From NCBI RefSeq assembly GCF_000166775.1, contig NC_014720.1, positions 583,501 to 647,500 on the forward strand: 64,000 nucleotides of DNA, read 5' to 3'. Under the pieces are notes generated by a model. The model did not search any database, was not told where the DNA came from, and saw nothing but the letters and a program-made list of their open reading frames with translations. A program made the translations under genes and the position numbers. Numbering within the stretch: position 1 is the stretch's first letter; the number at the start of each line of letters is the position of its first letter. Below are positions 1 to 9,530 of the stretch, piece after piece. Origin of the DNA: Caldicellulosiruptor kronotskyensis 2002. Its GTDB lineage: Bacteria; Bacillota; Thermoanaerobacteria; Caldicellulosiruptorales; Caldicellulosiruptoraceae.

Positions 1-30
1 AAAACCTAAAGTTAAAGTGAGGGGAAAGAT

Positions 31-83
31 GAGGATAGTAAGAGGATTTGTAAATTAAGTGCTTCTTGCTATCCTCTTTTTTT
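31..83 (+). terminator. Rho-independent terminator upstream of flgB
   Basis: A 13-bp stem pairs 31-43 with 64-76 (one G-T pair) and is followed by seven Ts. It probably ends an upstream transcript that lies outside the window and insulates the flagellar operon. The first 30 bases are too short to assign to a gene. Confidence 0.8.
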
Positions 84-135
84 ATGTAATTTTCAGTCTA
101 AAAAATTTTGTATGGTATTTTTATCAAAAATTTTG

Positions 136-162
136 TAAAATAAAATAAAAGATTGTCGAAAA
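136..162 (+). promoter_or_regulatory. Possible sigma-28/sigma-D promoter of the fla/che operon
   Basis: TAAA at 136-139 is followed after exactly 15 nt by GTCGAAAA (155-162), which matches six of eight bases of the FliA/SigD -10 consensus GCCGATAA. The -10 box ends only 15 nt before the flgB start, so the leader would be very short. The AT-rich setting makes chance matches likely. No convincing sigma-A promoter was seen in the same gap. Confidence 0.25.
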
Positions 163-177
163 ATAGAGGGATAAAGA

Positions 178-579
178 ATGATAAATATGTTTGATAAAAT
201 TGACCTTTACAAAAAGGCGCTTGACTGGGCGTGGGAGAGAAACAAAATAATATCAAACAACATAGCAAATGCGGATACGCCTGGCTATAAAGCAAAAGAT
301 TTGAATTTTGAAGCATTCTTGCAGAGAAGTTTGGACCAAGAAGAAAGTTTAGAACTTGTAACAACCAATGAAAGACATATAAAAGAAAGCAGTAGCAATC
401 CAGACAATTCCATAGAAGTGCTTGACAGCAGTCTGCAGATGAGACTTGACCAGAACACTGTGGACATAGAACAGGAGATGGGGAAACTTTTGCAAAATTC
501 TCTGTATTTTGATGGTGTGTCACTTCAGCTTTCAAGGGAGATAAACAAGTGGAAGACGGTTATCAAGGAAGGAAGGTGA
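178..579 (+). CDS. flgB: Flagellar basal-body rod protein FlgB
   Basis: This is a proximal rod subunit of the flagellar basal body, exported by the flagellar type III apparatus. The 133 residues fit the family. The N-terminal rod/hook signature NNIANADTPGYKAKD lies near residues 23-37, and the C-terminal third holds the helical segment that packs in the rod. The ATG has the SD GAGGG 7 nt upstream; a second ATG three codons in is less well placed. It is the first gene of the long motility operon and is followed 6 nt later by flgC, the usual Bacillus/Clostridium order. Confidence 0.95.
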   Translation: MINMFDKIDLYKKALDWAWERNKIISNNIANADTPGYKAKDLNFEAFLQRSLDQEESLELVTTNERHIKESSSNPDNSIEVLDSSLQMRLDQNTVDIEQEMGKLLQNSLYFDGVSLQLSREINKWKTVIKEGR

Positions 580-585
580 TAAGGA

Positions 586-1029
586 ATGGGAATGTTTGAT
601 GCAATAAATATTTCTTCGTCGGCTTTGAGTGCACAGCGTGTTAGAATGGATGTAATTGCCCAAAATATTGCAAACGCTAACACAACAAGAACAGAAAATG
701 GTCAGCCTTACAGAAGAAAAGTTGTGGTTTTTGAAGAAAGTAAGCAGAGTTTTGCTGATATATTAAGTCAGAAGATTGGGAAAGATCAAACATCATCTTA
801 TGGTGGTGTGAGAGTAAAGGCTATTTTAGAAGACCCAAGCCCATTTAAGAAGGTATATGACCCTACACACCCAGATGCTGACCAAAACGGTTATGTAAAT
901 TATCCAAATGTAGACATTGTCACAGAGATGGTTAATATGATTGAAGCATCGCGTTCGTATGAGGCAAATGTCACTGCTCTTAACATTACAAAGTCGATGA
1001 TAACAAGAACGTTTGAAATAGGCAAATAA
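586..1029 (+). CDS. flgC: Flagellar basal-body rod protein FlgC
   Basis: This proximal rod protein partners FlgB. It has 147 residues, the usual length. The N-terminal signature NIANANTTRTENGQPYRRK and the C-terminal segment VDIVTEMVNMIEASRSYEAN are both typical of FlgC. The ATG is preceded by an AAGGAAGGTG SD that sits inside the end of flgB, so the two genes are tightly coupled. fliE follows within about 20 nt. Confidence 0.95.
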   Translation: MGMFDAINISSSALSAQRVRMDVIAQNIANANTTRTENGQPYRRKVVVFEESKQSFADILSQKIGKDQTSSYGGVRVKAILEDPSPFKKVYDPTHPDADQNGYVNYPNVDIVTEMVNMIEASRSYEANVTALNITKSMITRTFEIGK

Positions 1030-1049
1030 TTAAGGGGGATTTGTTGACA

Positions 1050-1364
1050 ATGGTGGGGAACATAAACTTTGATAGCATTACAAAAGCTTTTGAAAAGCAG
1101 TTTTCGAGCATAAATACAAACAGCGCAAGTACTCAAAATTCCCAGGTTTCGTTTGTTGATTTTCTTTACAAAGCGTTAGAAGGCGTGGATGGGCTTCAAA
1201 AAGAAGCAGATTATCAAAATAGGCTTTTTTTGCTGGGGCTTTCTACAAATCCGCAGGATGCAATAGTAGCCTCTGAAAAAGCTTCAATAGCATTGCAGCT
1301 TACCTTGCAGATTCGAAACAAGATTTTGGATGCATACAATGAGATTATGCGTATGCAGGTGTAA
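1050..1364 (+). CDS. fliE: Flagellar hook-basal body protein FliE
   Basis: FliE joins the MS ring to the rod and is an early substrate of the export gate. The C-terminal half, with ALQLTLQIRNKILDAYNEIM, is the conserved FliE helix. The frame is open from a TTG at 1041, but the GGGGG SD at 1034-1038 lies too close to it. ATG at 1050 (11 nt spacing, 104 residues) or TTG at 1044 (5 nt) fits better, and I chose the ATG. The order flgB-flgC-fliE-fliF supports the call. Confidence 0.93.
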   Translation: MVGNINFDSITKAFEKQFSSINTNSASTQNSQVSFVDFLYKALEGVDGLQKEADYQNRLFLLGLSTNPQDAIVASEKASIALQLTLQIRNKILDAYNEIMRMQV

Positions 1365-1396
1365 CCCTTTTATTTCTTTGCGGGGAGGTATTATAG

Positions 1397-3079
1397 TTGC
1401 CTCAATTTTTAAATGATTATTTGAAAAATATAAAAGAAAAATGGAGTAGCTTATCCAAATCACAGAAGATAATGTTTGTTGTATCTTCTTCTATAATACT
1501 ATTATCGGTCATTGTAGCCATTTACATTACAACAAGGCCTCACTATGTCACAATCTTTTCTGGGCTTGACCCGAAAGAAGCAGCAGAGATTCAAAACATT
1601 TTAAGCGACCAAAAGATTGATTCAAAAGCTGCAAACGGTGGTACAACTATATTAGTAAGAGATAAAGATGTTGACAGGGCAAAGATGGCGGCAGCTCAAG
1701 CAGGATATCCTAAAAATAGCAGTATCACATTTGAAGATGCGTTAAAACTTTCAAGCTCTATGACGGCAACAGAAACCGATAAAAGAAGAACATTTATAAA
1801 ACTTAAAGAAAGTGAAATTCAACAAGCTCTAAAACAAATGTCAGATTACATAGAGGACGCGGTTGTAAATTTGAGCATACCTGAGGACTACACTTTTGCG
1901 CTTAAAAGTGAAGCAGAAAAACCTACTGCAAGTGTAAAGCTCACTTTGAAAAAGAGTTTGAGCTCGGACCAAATAGAGGGTATTCAGAGGTTTGTTGCAG
2001 CTTCAGTTGAAGGACTTTTGCCAGAAAATGTAGTGATAATAGACAACAAAGGAAATTATCTTTCAGACAATTCGTCAGATACAACCGAAGGACTTTCAAG
2101 CAAGCAGCTTCAACTCAAGATTGCAACTAAAAATGAGATTGAGAAAAAGATAAAAGAGCTTTTAGGAAGCTATGTAAGTTCCCCTGAAGATGTGAAGGTG
2201 TCAGTGAATTTAGATATGAATTTTGATATGCAAAAAATAAGCGAAACGAAGTACTCACCTGTTTTAGAAGACAGTGGCATAGTTGTATCAAAAAAAACAA
2301 CAAAGGAGGAAGCTCAGAGCACAAATTCTTCATCCAGCGGTGTTCCTGGGACTGATACTAATCCCACACAAAATGCACCACAGTATCCTATAACTTCTCA
2401 AGGAGGGCAGTCTACATATACAAAGACTGATGAGACTGTGAATTATCAAAATAATGAAAAAAAAATTGAGACTATAAAAGCACCTGGCACTATTAACTAT
2501 GACAAATCTTCAATAGCAGTTGTGCTGTACAGATACGTTACATATACTCAGGAAGATTTTGAAAAGTCTGAGCAAGCAAAAAATATGAGCTGGGCACAGT
2601 TCAAACTCCAGAATCAGAACAATAAAAGGTCATTTTTGACAGACCAGAAAGAAGTGGAAACAATTATAAATCTTATAAAGAGTGCAACAGGTATACAAAA
2701 CGTTACAGTAGAAGGGTATGAAATTCCAACCTTTGTTGACAAGCCTCAAAGACAAATTCCTGTTGATTACATTTACGTTGCGCTTGCGTTTTTGCTTTTG
2801 ATGGTGTTTGCGGCAAGCGTCTTAATAAAGGCATCAAGGAGCAAGTCTAAAACTGTGGAACTTGCAGGAGTTGGGCCTTTAGAGATTTCAGAGGGAAAAC
2901 CCACAGCTGAGGAAATTTTACACGAAGCTGAAAAAAGAAAAGAACCAGAAGTTGAAGAGATAAATGTTGAAGAGTTTGGTGTTAGCCAGTATGAAAAACA
3001 GATTGACAAACTCTTAAAAGAAAAACCTGAAATAGTTGCACAACTTCTCAGAAACTGGCTCAACGAAGATTGGGAGTGA
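1397..3079 (+). CDS. fliF: Flagellar MS-ring protein FliF
   Basis: FliF forms the membrane-embedded MS ring that houses the export gate and carries the FliG switch. It has 560 residues, with a transmembrane helix near residues 24-45, the periplasmic YscJ/FliF ring domains, a Ser/Thr/Gln-rich loop near residues 310-345, a second transmembrane helix near 456-478, and an acidic C-terminal tail ending NWLNEDWE that should bind FliG. The start is TTG, set 8 nt after a strong GGGGAGG SD. fliG follows 9 nt after the stop. Confidence 0.97.
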   Translation: MPQFLNDYLKNIKEKWSSLSKSQKIMFVVSSSIILLSVIVAIYITTRPHYVTIFSGLDPKEAAEIQNILSDQKIDSKAANGGTTILVRDKDVDRAKMAAAQAGYPKNSSITFEDALKLSSSMTATETDKRRTFIKLKESEIQQALKQMSDYIEDAVVNLSIPEDYTFALKSEAEKPTASVKLTLKKSLSSDQIEGIQRFVAASVEGLLPENVVIIDNKGNYLSDNSSDTTEGLSSKQLQLKIATKNEIEKKIKELLGSYVSSPEDVKVSVNLDMNFDMQKISETKYSPVLEDSGIVVSKKTTKEEAQSTNSSSSGVPGTDTNPTQNAPQYPITSQGGQSTYTKTDETVNYQNNEKKIETIKAPGTINYDKSSIAVVLYRYVTYTQEDFEKSEQAKNMSWAQFKLQNQNNKRSFLTDQKEVETIINLIKSATGIQNVTVEGYEIPTFVDKPQRQIPVDYIYVALAFLLLMVFAASVLIKASRSKSKTVELAGVGPLEISEGKPTAEEILHEAEKRKEPEVEEINVEEFGVSQYEKQIDKLLKEKPEIVAQLLRNWLNEDWE

Positions 3080-3088
3080 TGAATCTTA

Positions 3089-4096
3089 ATGGCAAAAAGT
3101 AATATTTCAGGAAAGCAAAAGGCAGCTATGCTATTAATTGCGCTTGGACCTGAGAGGTCAGCAAAGATTTTTAAGCACTTAAAAGAAGAAGAGATTGAAG
3201 AACTGACATTAGAGATAGCCAATATAAGGACAGTATCGCCTGAGCAAAAACAGGCCATCTTAGAAGAATTTTATAACCTTTGTCTTGCGCAGGAATATAT
3301 TGCCGAAGGTGGAATTGACTACGCAAAAGAGGTTTTAGAAAAGGCACTTGGTCCTGAAAAGGCAAGAGAGGTTATAGAGAAACTTACAGTATCGCTGCAG
3401 GTAAGACCTTTTGACTTTATAAGAAAAGCTGATGCATCACAGATACTCAACTTTATTCAAAACGAACATCCGCAGACAATAGCACTTGTCATTTCGTATT
3501 TAAAGCCTCAACAGGCTGCTCAGGTGTTGGCATCTCTGCCTCAGGAAAAACAGGCTGATGTTGCGCGAAGGATTGCGCTTATGGACAGAACCTCGCCTGA
3601 TGTAATACGCGAGGTTGAAAAGGTGCTTGAAAAAAAACTTTCATCTGTTGTAATGCAGGATTATACAGTTGTTGGTGGTATTCAGGCTATTGTTGACATA
3701 TTGAATGCTGTTGACAGAGGCACAGAAAAGAGGATTTTGGAAGCTTTAGAACTTGAAGATGTTGAGCTTGTTGAAGAGATTAGAAAACGTATGTTTGTAT
3801 TCGAAGACATTGTTAAACTTGACAACAGGTCTATCCAGAGGATTTTGCGAGAGGTTGAGAACAATACATTGGCAATTGCACTAAAAGGCACGACTGAAGA
3901 GGTTCGAAAGGTTATCTTTAGTAATATGTCAAAACGTATGGCAGAGATGATTCAAGAAGATATGGAGTATATGGGACCTGTTAGAATACGTGATGTTGAA
4001 GAAGCTCAGCAGAAGATTGTCAATATTATAAGAAAACTTGAAGATGCCGGCGAGATTGTAATTTCTCGTGGTGGGGGAGATGAGATAATTGTCTAA
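3089..4096 (+). CDS. fliG: Flagellar motor switch protein FliG
   Basis: FliG is the rotor protein that receives torque from the stator and couples FliF to FliM. It has 335 residues, the usual length, with N, middle and C domains. The EHPQTIALVISYL segment near residue 130 is the FliG middle-domain hallmark. The charged helix of the C domain, near residues 280-300, carries the Glu and Arg residues expected at the stator interface. Its 3' end overlaps the fliH start by 8 nt, so the two are translationally coupled. Confidence 0.97.
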   Translation: MAKSNISGKQKAAMLLIALGPERSAKIFKHLKEEEIEELTLEIANIRTVSPEQKQAILEEFYNLCLAQEYIAEGGIDYAKEVLEKALGPEKAREVIEKLTVSLQVRPFDFIRKADASQILNFIQNEHPQTIALVISYLKPQQAAQVLASLPQEKQADVARRIALMDRTSPDVIREVEKVLEKKLSSVVMQDYTVVGGIQAIVDILNAVDRGTEKRILEALELEDVELVEEIRKRMFVFEDIVKLDNRSIQRILREVENNTLAIALKGTTEEVRKVIFSNMSKRMAEMIQEDMEYMGPVRIRDVEEAQQKIVNIIRKLEDAGEIVISRGGGDEIIV

Positions 4097-4844
4097 TGTT
4101 ATCAGAAATAACCAGGTACTGATTCAAAATCCAGTTGAAACAAACTACAAAGTGCTTCTTGAAAAGCTTATAAAGGCAAAGGCTGAGATTGAGCACTATG
4201 AAAGAAGATTAAAAGAGCAGGAAGAAGAGTTTGAAAAGCAAAAAAATAGAGCCGAGGTTCTTCAAAAAGAAGCTGAAGAGGTTTTACAAAAAGCGAAGGA
4301 AGAAGCACAGAGAATAGTAGATGAAGCAAATGTTCGCGCACAGCTAATTTTGCAGCAGGCACAGGAAGATGGTTACAGAGAAGGGCTTGAAAAGGGTTTA
4401 CTTGATGCTCAAAAAGAGTATGAAAAGATGCTTGAGGATATAGAAATTCAAAAGGCAATGATATTAAAAGAAAGAGAGAATATACTCAAAGACCTTGAGA
4501 CCAAGGTTTTGTTCCTTGTACCTCAAATTTTAGAAAAGGTATTGGAAAGGGAGATAAAAGATAAAAGCTTTTTACAGCAGTATATTAAAAATGCTATTTT
4601 ACAACTTTCTATTCGAAACAATTTAACTTTAAGAGTTAGCGAGGAAGATTTTGAGTACGTAAATAGTAAACTTGATGAGATTTTACGGGGGATTGACGGG
4701 ATTGACAAAGTAGATGTGAAAGTTGACAAAGCCTTGAGAAGCGGTGATGTAGTGGTTGAAACTCCATACGGTTTTGTCGAAACAGGTGTAAAGATGAGAC
4801 TTGAAAAGATACAGGAAATAGTTTTATCTTTGATTGGTGATTGA
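4089..4844 (+). CDS. fliH: Flagellar assembly protein FliH
   Basis: FliH regulates the export ATPase FliI and links it to the C ring. The 251-residue protein is a long charged coiled coil (about residues 18-130) followed by a C-terminal domain resembling the V-ATPase E subunit, as in the family. The coiled coil includes a G-x-x-x-G-like patch (YREGLEKGLLDAQ). The start is TTG, overlapping the end of fliG, with the SD GGGGGAGATGAG inside fliG. It is followed immediately by fliI. Confidence 0.9.
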   Translation: MSNVIRNNQVLIQNPVETNYKVLLEKLIKAKAEIEHYERRLKEQEEEFEKQKNRAEVLQKEAEEVLQKAKEEAQRIVDEANVRAQLILQQAQEDGYREGLEKGLLDAQKEYEKMLEDIEIQKAMILKERENILKDLETKVLFLVPQILEKVLEREIKDKSFLQQYIKNAILQLSIRNNLTLRVSEEDFEYVNSKLDEILRGIDGIDKVDVKVDKALRSGDVVVETPYGFVETGVKMRLEKIQEIVLSLIGD

Positions 4845-4845
4845 G

Positions 4846-6141
4846 ATGATTGAAAAACTAAAATCAAAGATTGAAAATGCAAACTTTTACCAGTTCACAG
4901 GGTTTGTTAATCAGGTTATAGGTCTTACAATAGAATCACAGGGTCCGGCTGTTAGTATAGGGACTCTGTGCCGCATAAAAGCTGCAAAGACAGAGACCTT
5001 GGCAGAGGTTGTAGGGTTTAAAGAAAATAAAGTGCTTTTGATGCCGTACTCTGACCTTGTAGGTGTTTTTCCTGGCTGCAAGGTGATTGCACAGGACAGC
5101 ATGTTTGAGGTGAAGGTGGGAAAAGAACTTTTGGGAAGAATCCTTGACGGTTTGGGTCAACCAATCGATGGCAAAGGCGAGATAAAATCTAAGATAAAGT
5201 ACCCTGTTGAAAACAGGGCGCCAAACCCCCTTGAAAGACCCAGAATAGACACCATAATGCCCCTTGGGATAAAGGCAATAGATACTCTTTTGACAATTGG
5301 CAAGGGACAGAGAGTTGGGATATTTGCAGGAAGCGGTGTTGGCAAAAGTACCCTTCTTGGCATGATTGCCCGAAATGCAAAGGCAGACGTCAATGTTCTT
5401 GCTTTGATTGGTGAAAGAGGAAGAGAGCTAAAAGAGTTTTTGGAAAAGGATTTGAAAGAAGAAGGGCTTAAAAGGTCTGTTGTAGTAGTTGCAACCTCTG
5501 ACGAGTCGGCACTCAAAAGAGTTAAGGCAGCATATGTTGCAATGGCAATTGCAGAGTATTTTCGCGACCAAGGACTGGACGTTCTTTTTTTGATGGATTC
5601 ACTTACAAGGTTTGCAATGGCACAAAGGGAGATTGGGCTTGCAATTGGCGAACCGCCAGTGTCAAGAGGGTATACACCATCTGTGTTTTCTATCATGCCA
5701 AAGCTTTTGGAGCGTGCGGGAAAGAACCAGAAAGGATCTATCACAGCTCTTTTCACTGTGCTTGTTGACGGTGACGATTTTAACGAGCCTATTACTGACA
5801 CAGCAAGGGGTATTTTGGATGGGCACATTGTGCTGTCAAGGGCGATAGCTAATAAAAACCATTATCCAGCAATTGATGTGCTTGCAAGCATTAGCAGGGT
5901 GATGAACGATATTGTTGAGCCTTTTCACAGAGATCTTGCGAACGAGACAAAACGAGTTTTAGCTGTGTACAGGGAAGCAGAGGACTTAATAAACATTGGT
6001 GCGTATACCAAAGGTTCAAATCCGGAGATTGATAGAGCAATTGAACTTGTGCCACGGATAAACCAGTTTTTAAGACAGGATGTTGACGAGAGGTTTGAGT
6101 TTGAAGAGGAGATTGATATGCTAAAAGCTATAATTTCCTAA
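4846..6141 (+). CDS. fliI: Flagellum-specific export ATPase FliI
   Basis: FliI hydrolyses ATP to energise and unload substrates at the flagellar type III export gate. It has 431 residues, with the Walker A motif GSGVGKST near residue 166, a Walker B stretch DVLFLMDSLTRFAMAQ, and a C-terminal helical domain. The frame is open upstream to a TTG at 4834, but the ATG 1 nt after the fliH stop, with GGTGA 5 nt before it, is the better start. It sits between fliH and fliJ, the standard export-ATPase module. Confidence 0.96.
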   Translation: MIEKLKSKIENANFYQFTGFVNQVIGLTIESQGPAVSIGTLCRIKAAKTETLAEVVGFKENKVLLMPYSDLVGVFPGCKVIAQDSMFEVKVGKELLGRILDGLGQPIDGKGEIKSKIKYPVENRAPNPLERPRIDTIMPLGIKAIDTLLTIGKGQRVGIFAGSGVGKSTLLGMIARNAKADVNVLALIGERGRELKEFLEKDLKEEGLKRSVVVVATSDESALKRVKAAYVAMAIAEYFRDQGLDVLFLMDSLTRFAMAQREIGLAIGEPPVSRGYTPSVFSIMPKLLERAGKNQKGSITALFTVLVDGDDFNEPITDTARGILDGHIVLSRAIANKNHYPAIDVLASISRVMNDIVEPFHRDLANETKRVLAVYREAEDLINIGAYTKGSNPEIDRAIELVPRINQFLRQDVDERFEFEEEIDMLKAIIS

Positions 6142-6168
6142 CACACTTTTTGAAGGGTTGAAAAGAAA

Positions 6169-6627
6169 ATGGAAAAGTTTAGATTTGACCAGCTTTTGAG
6201 TATAAAAACGCAGTTTGAAGAAATAAAAAAGAGTGAGCTTGCCAAGCAAAATCAGATTTTGAATGAATACATTGAAAAAAAACTTGAACTGGAGGAAAAT
6301 ATAAAAAAGGCAAGAGAAGATCTAAAAAGTCTTTGCTTGAATGGTTTTTCGCCCCAGCAGATGAAGGTTTATTCCCAGTTTTTAAGCATGCTAAAAAAAA
6401 GAGTAGACGTTCAAAATCAGTTAATTTACTATCAGCAAATAAGAGTTGAAGAGAAGAAAAAAGAGGTAATTGAAAGTATGATAGAAAAGAAAAAGTTCGA
6501 AAAGTTAAAAGAAAGGTATTTGATAAACTTAATGAATAAGATAAAACAGCTTGAAAACAAGGAACTTGACAGAGTGGTGTCATACAAAATCTACAAAGGT
6601 ATAGGTGATAGAAGTGGCAGAAACTAA
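6169..6627 (+). CDS. fliJ: Flagellar export chaperone/stalk protein FliJ
   Basis: FliJ is the small coiled-coil protein that inserts into the FliI ring and helps couple the ATPase to FlhA. The 152-residue product is almost wholly helical and charged, beginning FRFDQLLSIKTQFEE, typical of FliJ. Sequence conservation is low in this family, so the position right after fliI carries much of the weight. Its end overlaps the next gene by 23 nt. Confidence 0.88.
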   Translation: MEKFRFDQLLSIKTQFEEIKKSELAKQNQILNEYIEKKLELEENIKKAREDLKSLCLNGFSPQQMKVYSQFLSMLKKRVDVQNQLIYYQQIRVEEKKKEVIESMIEKKKFEKLKERYLINLMNKIKQLENKELDRVVSYKIYKGIGDRSGRN

Positions 6628-7435
6628 ACTTGTTGAGGATTTGACAGTTGAAAATATGCCAAAAAAGAAAGAGAAGAAAAAGAGAAAGGGTTTATTAGTA
6701 TTCTTGGTAATTTTTCTAATTCTTGCTGGAGCGTCATTTGCCACAGTGCATTTTAATCTTTTTGGTGCAAAGACTGCTTTAGATGGGATTTTAAAGAAGA
6801 CTCCTTTTGCAAAAAGTGCAAATAAGACACAGACTGTGGATATGCAAAAGGTTTATGAAAAGCAGATTGCTGACCTTCAAAAACAGAAAGAGGCTCTGCA
6901 ATCAAAACTTTCTTTGCTGGAAAAACAAAATGCTGATTTGCAAAAGAGAATAGAAGATTTGACGATGAAAATAACAGATCTTACTTCAAAGCAGCAAGAT
7001 ATTCAAAACAGGACAAAATATTTTGCAAGTTTGCTTCAAAATATGGACTCAAAAAAAGCTGCAAAGATAGTTGAGAACTTGTTAGACACAAATAGTCAGA
7101 TGGCAAATGATGTGCTTTCAGCTATACCGTCTGAGACTGCATCGGAGATACTATCAAATATTGCACCTGAGAAGACGATAAAATTATTAGGGATTTCAAA
7201 CTCAAATCAAAAGACAAATTCTGAAGATATCTCTATTTTGACAAACATCTATAAAAACATTGACCCGAAAGTTGCAGCGTCAATATTTGAAAATATGATG
7301 AGTGATAATACAAAATATACATTAGTGGTTAGAATATTAAAGTCACTTGATACAAAGACATCTTCGCAGATAATTAGTAATATGAGCGCTGAAAATGCTG
7401 CAAAGGTTACGTCCAGCCTTTCAGCATTTAGATAA
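6605..7435 (+). CDS. YlxF-like membrane coiled-coil protein with MgtE-type domain
   Basis: This protein occupies the place of Bacillus ylxF between fliJ and fliK. It has a Lys-rich N-terminus, one transmembrane helix (about residues 28-48), a coiled coil (about 80-140), and a C-terminal domain with repeated SxIxSxMSxENAAK-type segments resembling the MgtE intracellular N domain and MotE. Such proteins are thought to help motor or stator assembly, but the function here is not shown. The start is GTG at 6605, overlapping fliJ; GTG at 6614 is equally possible. Confidence 0.8.
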   Translation: MIEVAETKLVEDLTVENMPKKKEKKKRKGLLVFLVIFLILAGASFATVHFNLFGAKTALDGILKKTPFAKSANKTQTVDMQKVYEKQIADLQKQKEALQSKLSLLEKQNADLQKRIEDLTMKITDLTSKQQDIQNRTKYFASLLQNMDSKKAAKIVENLLDTNSQMANDVLSAIPSETASEILSNIAPEKTIKLLGISNSNQKTNSEDISILTNIYKNIDPKVAASIFENMMSDNTKYTLVVRILKSLDTKTSSQIISNMSAENAAKVTSSLSAFR

Positions 7436-7479
7436 TCTAAAATTTGAAATTTTAACAAGAAAGGAGGGAGAAAGATAAG

Positions 7480-9018
7480 GTGGGCACACAGAACATTGTT
7501 AACACTAATATGCTGTTTTTAAAAACATTCTCTGCGACATCAAAGACAAAAGATAGGCAGGAAAACAGTATATCATTTAAAGATGTTTTCAAAAAGGCAT
7601 CTGACATTGCAAAAAATACGGACAAAAAAAGTAATGGTTTGCAAAAAAATGTAGAAGAAAGCTACAGAGCAGCTATTGTAACTTCTAAAAGACAAGTTCA
7701 AAATGAGAACCAAAACTTACACGTAGACACACCTTTTTCTAAAGAATTGCCAGACGGTACAAATTCAGACTTAGAAAACAGGGCTGAAATTCAATCATTG
7801 CAAGCTCAGATGATGGAATTTTTACAGCTAATTTTTAATTTACTACAAAGCGGTGAAAGCTTGGACAAGTTTAATTTAGACAAGCTTTTTCAGAATAGTA
7901 GCATCCAAGGGACAGACTTTTTAAATTTGCAGCTGCAATCACTAAAGATGGAAGGGGATTTAGATCAATATTTAAATTTAAACATTAATCAAAGCAATAA
8001 AACAACAATTACGAAAATTTTACACAATATATTGCAAAAAATGGTTAAAGATACTCAAAATCAGCAAGTTCAAAATTTTATCTATGTGCAAGGAAGTGAA
8101 GTTAATCAAGAAAATATTTTTGAGTTGTTAAAAAAGGTCTTGCTTGAAAAAGAAGGGGAAAAACAGATATTTGATGTTAAATCGGATGATAATTCATGGG
8201 TTAAAAGTTTTATAAATTTTTTTGCACAGGAAGATCAAAGCTTCAAAGTTTTGTCTGAAGCAAGTGGTGGCAAAGAGATTTTAAATAATGTTTTAAATGA
8301 GCTTGAGAATATTGCTAAAAGATTAAATGGGCAAAAAATAGTAGATAGTTTTAATATGGAGAGTCCAGAGAGAGTACAAATAGCCGAAAAAGAGAACAGC
8401 AATTTTAATGGTATAGGTTCAAATGATGGTGATTTTAACAAAGTTTTTTCAACCTTGTTGAAAAAAGATGAAGGCAGTAGCATAAATGACCAAAAAGGAG
8501 AAGTTAAAACCTTAGATTTGAGACAGCATGCTTTTGCTTTTCAGAACAAGGTAGAGAATATAGAGAACACAACACCTTCCCAAAATGACAGAATAATGAA
8601 AGATCTCAGAATGTCTATAATTAATCAGCTTGCAGAAAAAATTTCTGTAGTCAGTAGACAGAATTTGACTACATTGCAGGTGAGCATAAAACCTGAGTGG
8701 CTTGGAAGTGTTGTGATTGAACTGAGCAAAGATAGTAGCGGAAAGATTTTTGGAAATTTCATTGTAACAACGCCGCATGTTAAAGAAATCATAGAAGGGT
8801 CACTGAATAGTCTTCTTACTATACTCAAAGACCAGGGAATAAACATATCACAACTTAATGTAAGCTTGGGAGGAAATTTTACTGGTCAGCAGAATCAAGA
8901 ACAGCAGAGGTTTTCTCAAAGAAGAAATTTGATTGTTCAAGGTAATGAGGAGAGTATCAGAAGTATAGAGAGTTTGATTTATGAGATAAATGAAAGTATT
9001 CTTAACTTGAAAGCTTGA
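7480..9018 (+). CDS. fliK: Flagellar hook-length control protein FliK
   Basis: FliK measures hook length and switches export specificity from hook to filament proteins. The long N-terminal region (about residues 1-380) is Asn/Gln/Ser/Lys-rich and poorly conserved, as expected for the ruler. The C-terminal Flg_hook domain (about 385-480) shows LQVSIKPEWLGSVVIEL, the typical LxPxxLGxVxV core. It has 512 residues and starts with GTG, with AAGGAGGG 12 nt upstream. It lies just before flgD and upstream of the hook gene it controls. Confidence 0.9.
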   Translation: MGTQNIVNTNMLFLKTFSATSKTKDRQENSISFKDVFKKASDIAKNTDKKSNGLQKNVEESYRAAIVTSKRQVQNENQNLHVDTPFSKELPDGTNSDLENRAEIQSLQAQMMEFLQLIFNLLQSGESLDKFNLDKLFQNSSIQGTDFLNLQLQSLKMEGDLDQYLNLNINQSNKTTITKILHNILQKMVKDTQNQQVQNFIYVQGSEVNQENIFELLKKVLLEKEGEKQIFDVKSDDNSWVKSFINFFAQEDQSFKVLSEASGGKEILNNVLNELENIAKRLNGQKIVDSFNMESPERVQIAEKENSNFNGIGSNDGDFNKVFSTLLKKDEGSSINDQKGEVKTLDLRQHAFAFQNKVENIENTTPSQNDRIMKDLRMSIINQLAEKISVVSRQNLTTLQVSIKPEWLGSVVIELSKDSSGKIFGNFIVTTPHVKEIIEGSLNSLLTILKDQGINISQLNVSLGGNFTGQQNQEQQRFSQRRNLIVQGNEESIRSIESLIYEINESILNLKA

Positions 9019-9030
9019 GGTGAAAAAGAG

Positions 9031-9525
9031 ATGCCCGACTTAATTGTAAGTAATAATACAAATATATCAAATTCAACTCAAGGTTCAGCTACATCATTGG
9101 GTAAAAATGTTCTTGGCAAACAGGAGTTTTTAAATCTTTTAGTCACACAACTAAGGTATCAGGACCCATTAAAACCAATGGAAGACAAAGAATTTGTTGC
9201 TCAGCTTGCTCAGTTTTCTGCGCTTGAACAGATGCAAAACTTGAATGAGTCATTTGAATTTTTGAAAGCTCAGAGCATGATAGGAAGATATGTTGTAGCG
9301 ACAAATCCGGCAGACACATCAAAGACCATAGAGGGGAGAATTGACAGTATAAGAGTAGATGGTAGCAAGGTATATTTAAAAGTAAACGGCACCGAAGTAC
9401 TTTCTGATAATGTAAAAGAGGTTTATCATTCTTATTCTGAGGAGGTTATATCAAGTCTTCTAAGTAAAGTACCTTCAAAGGAAGACCTGCTTGAGATACT
9501 AAGCTCCTTGCAAAAGGGAGAATGA
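9031..9525 (+). CDS. flgD: Flagellar hook assembly scaffold FlgD
   Basis: FlgD caps the growing hook and is required to polymerise FlgE. The first half carries the family signature FLNLLVTQLRYQDPLKPMED and FVAQLAQFSALEQM (about residues 31-70). At 164 residues it is a short FlgD, like that of Bacillus, without the larger C-terminal FnIII region of enterics. Its stop codon overlaps a potential ATG of the next gene. Confidence 0.95.
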   Translation: MPDLIVSNNTNISNSTQGSATSLGKNVLGKQEFLNLLVTQLRYQDPLKPMEDKEFVAQLAQFSALEQMQNLNESFEFLKAQSMIGRYVVATNPADTSKTIEGRIDSIRVDGSKVYLKVNGTEVLSDNVKEVYHSYSEEVISSLLSKVPSKEDLLEILSSLQKGE

Positions 9526-9530
9526 GATGG

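Noticed and set aside
1-58. Open frame at the window start as the 3' end of an upstream gene
   Set aside because: It would run through the terminator stem. Another frame stops at 18-20 and fits better, but too few residues remain to identify anything.
5157-5828. 223-codon open frame antisense to fliI
   Set aside because: It lies wholly inside fliI on the opposite strand, has Ser/Pro-rich shadow composition and no SD.
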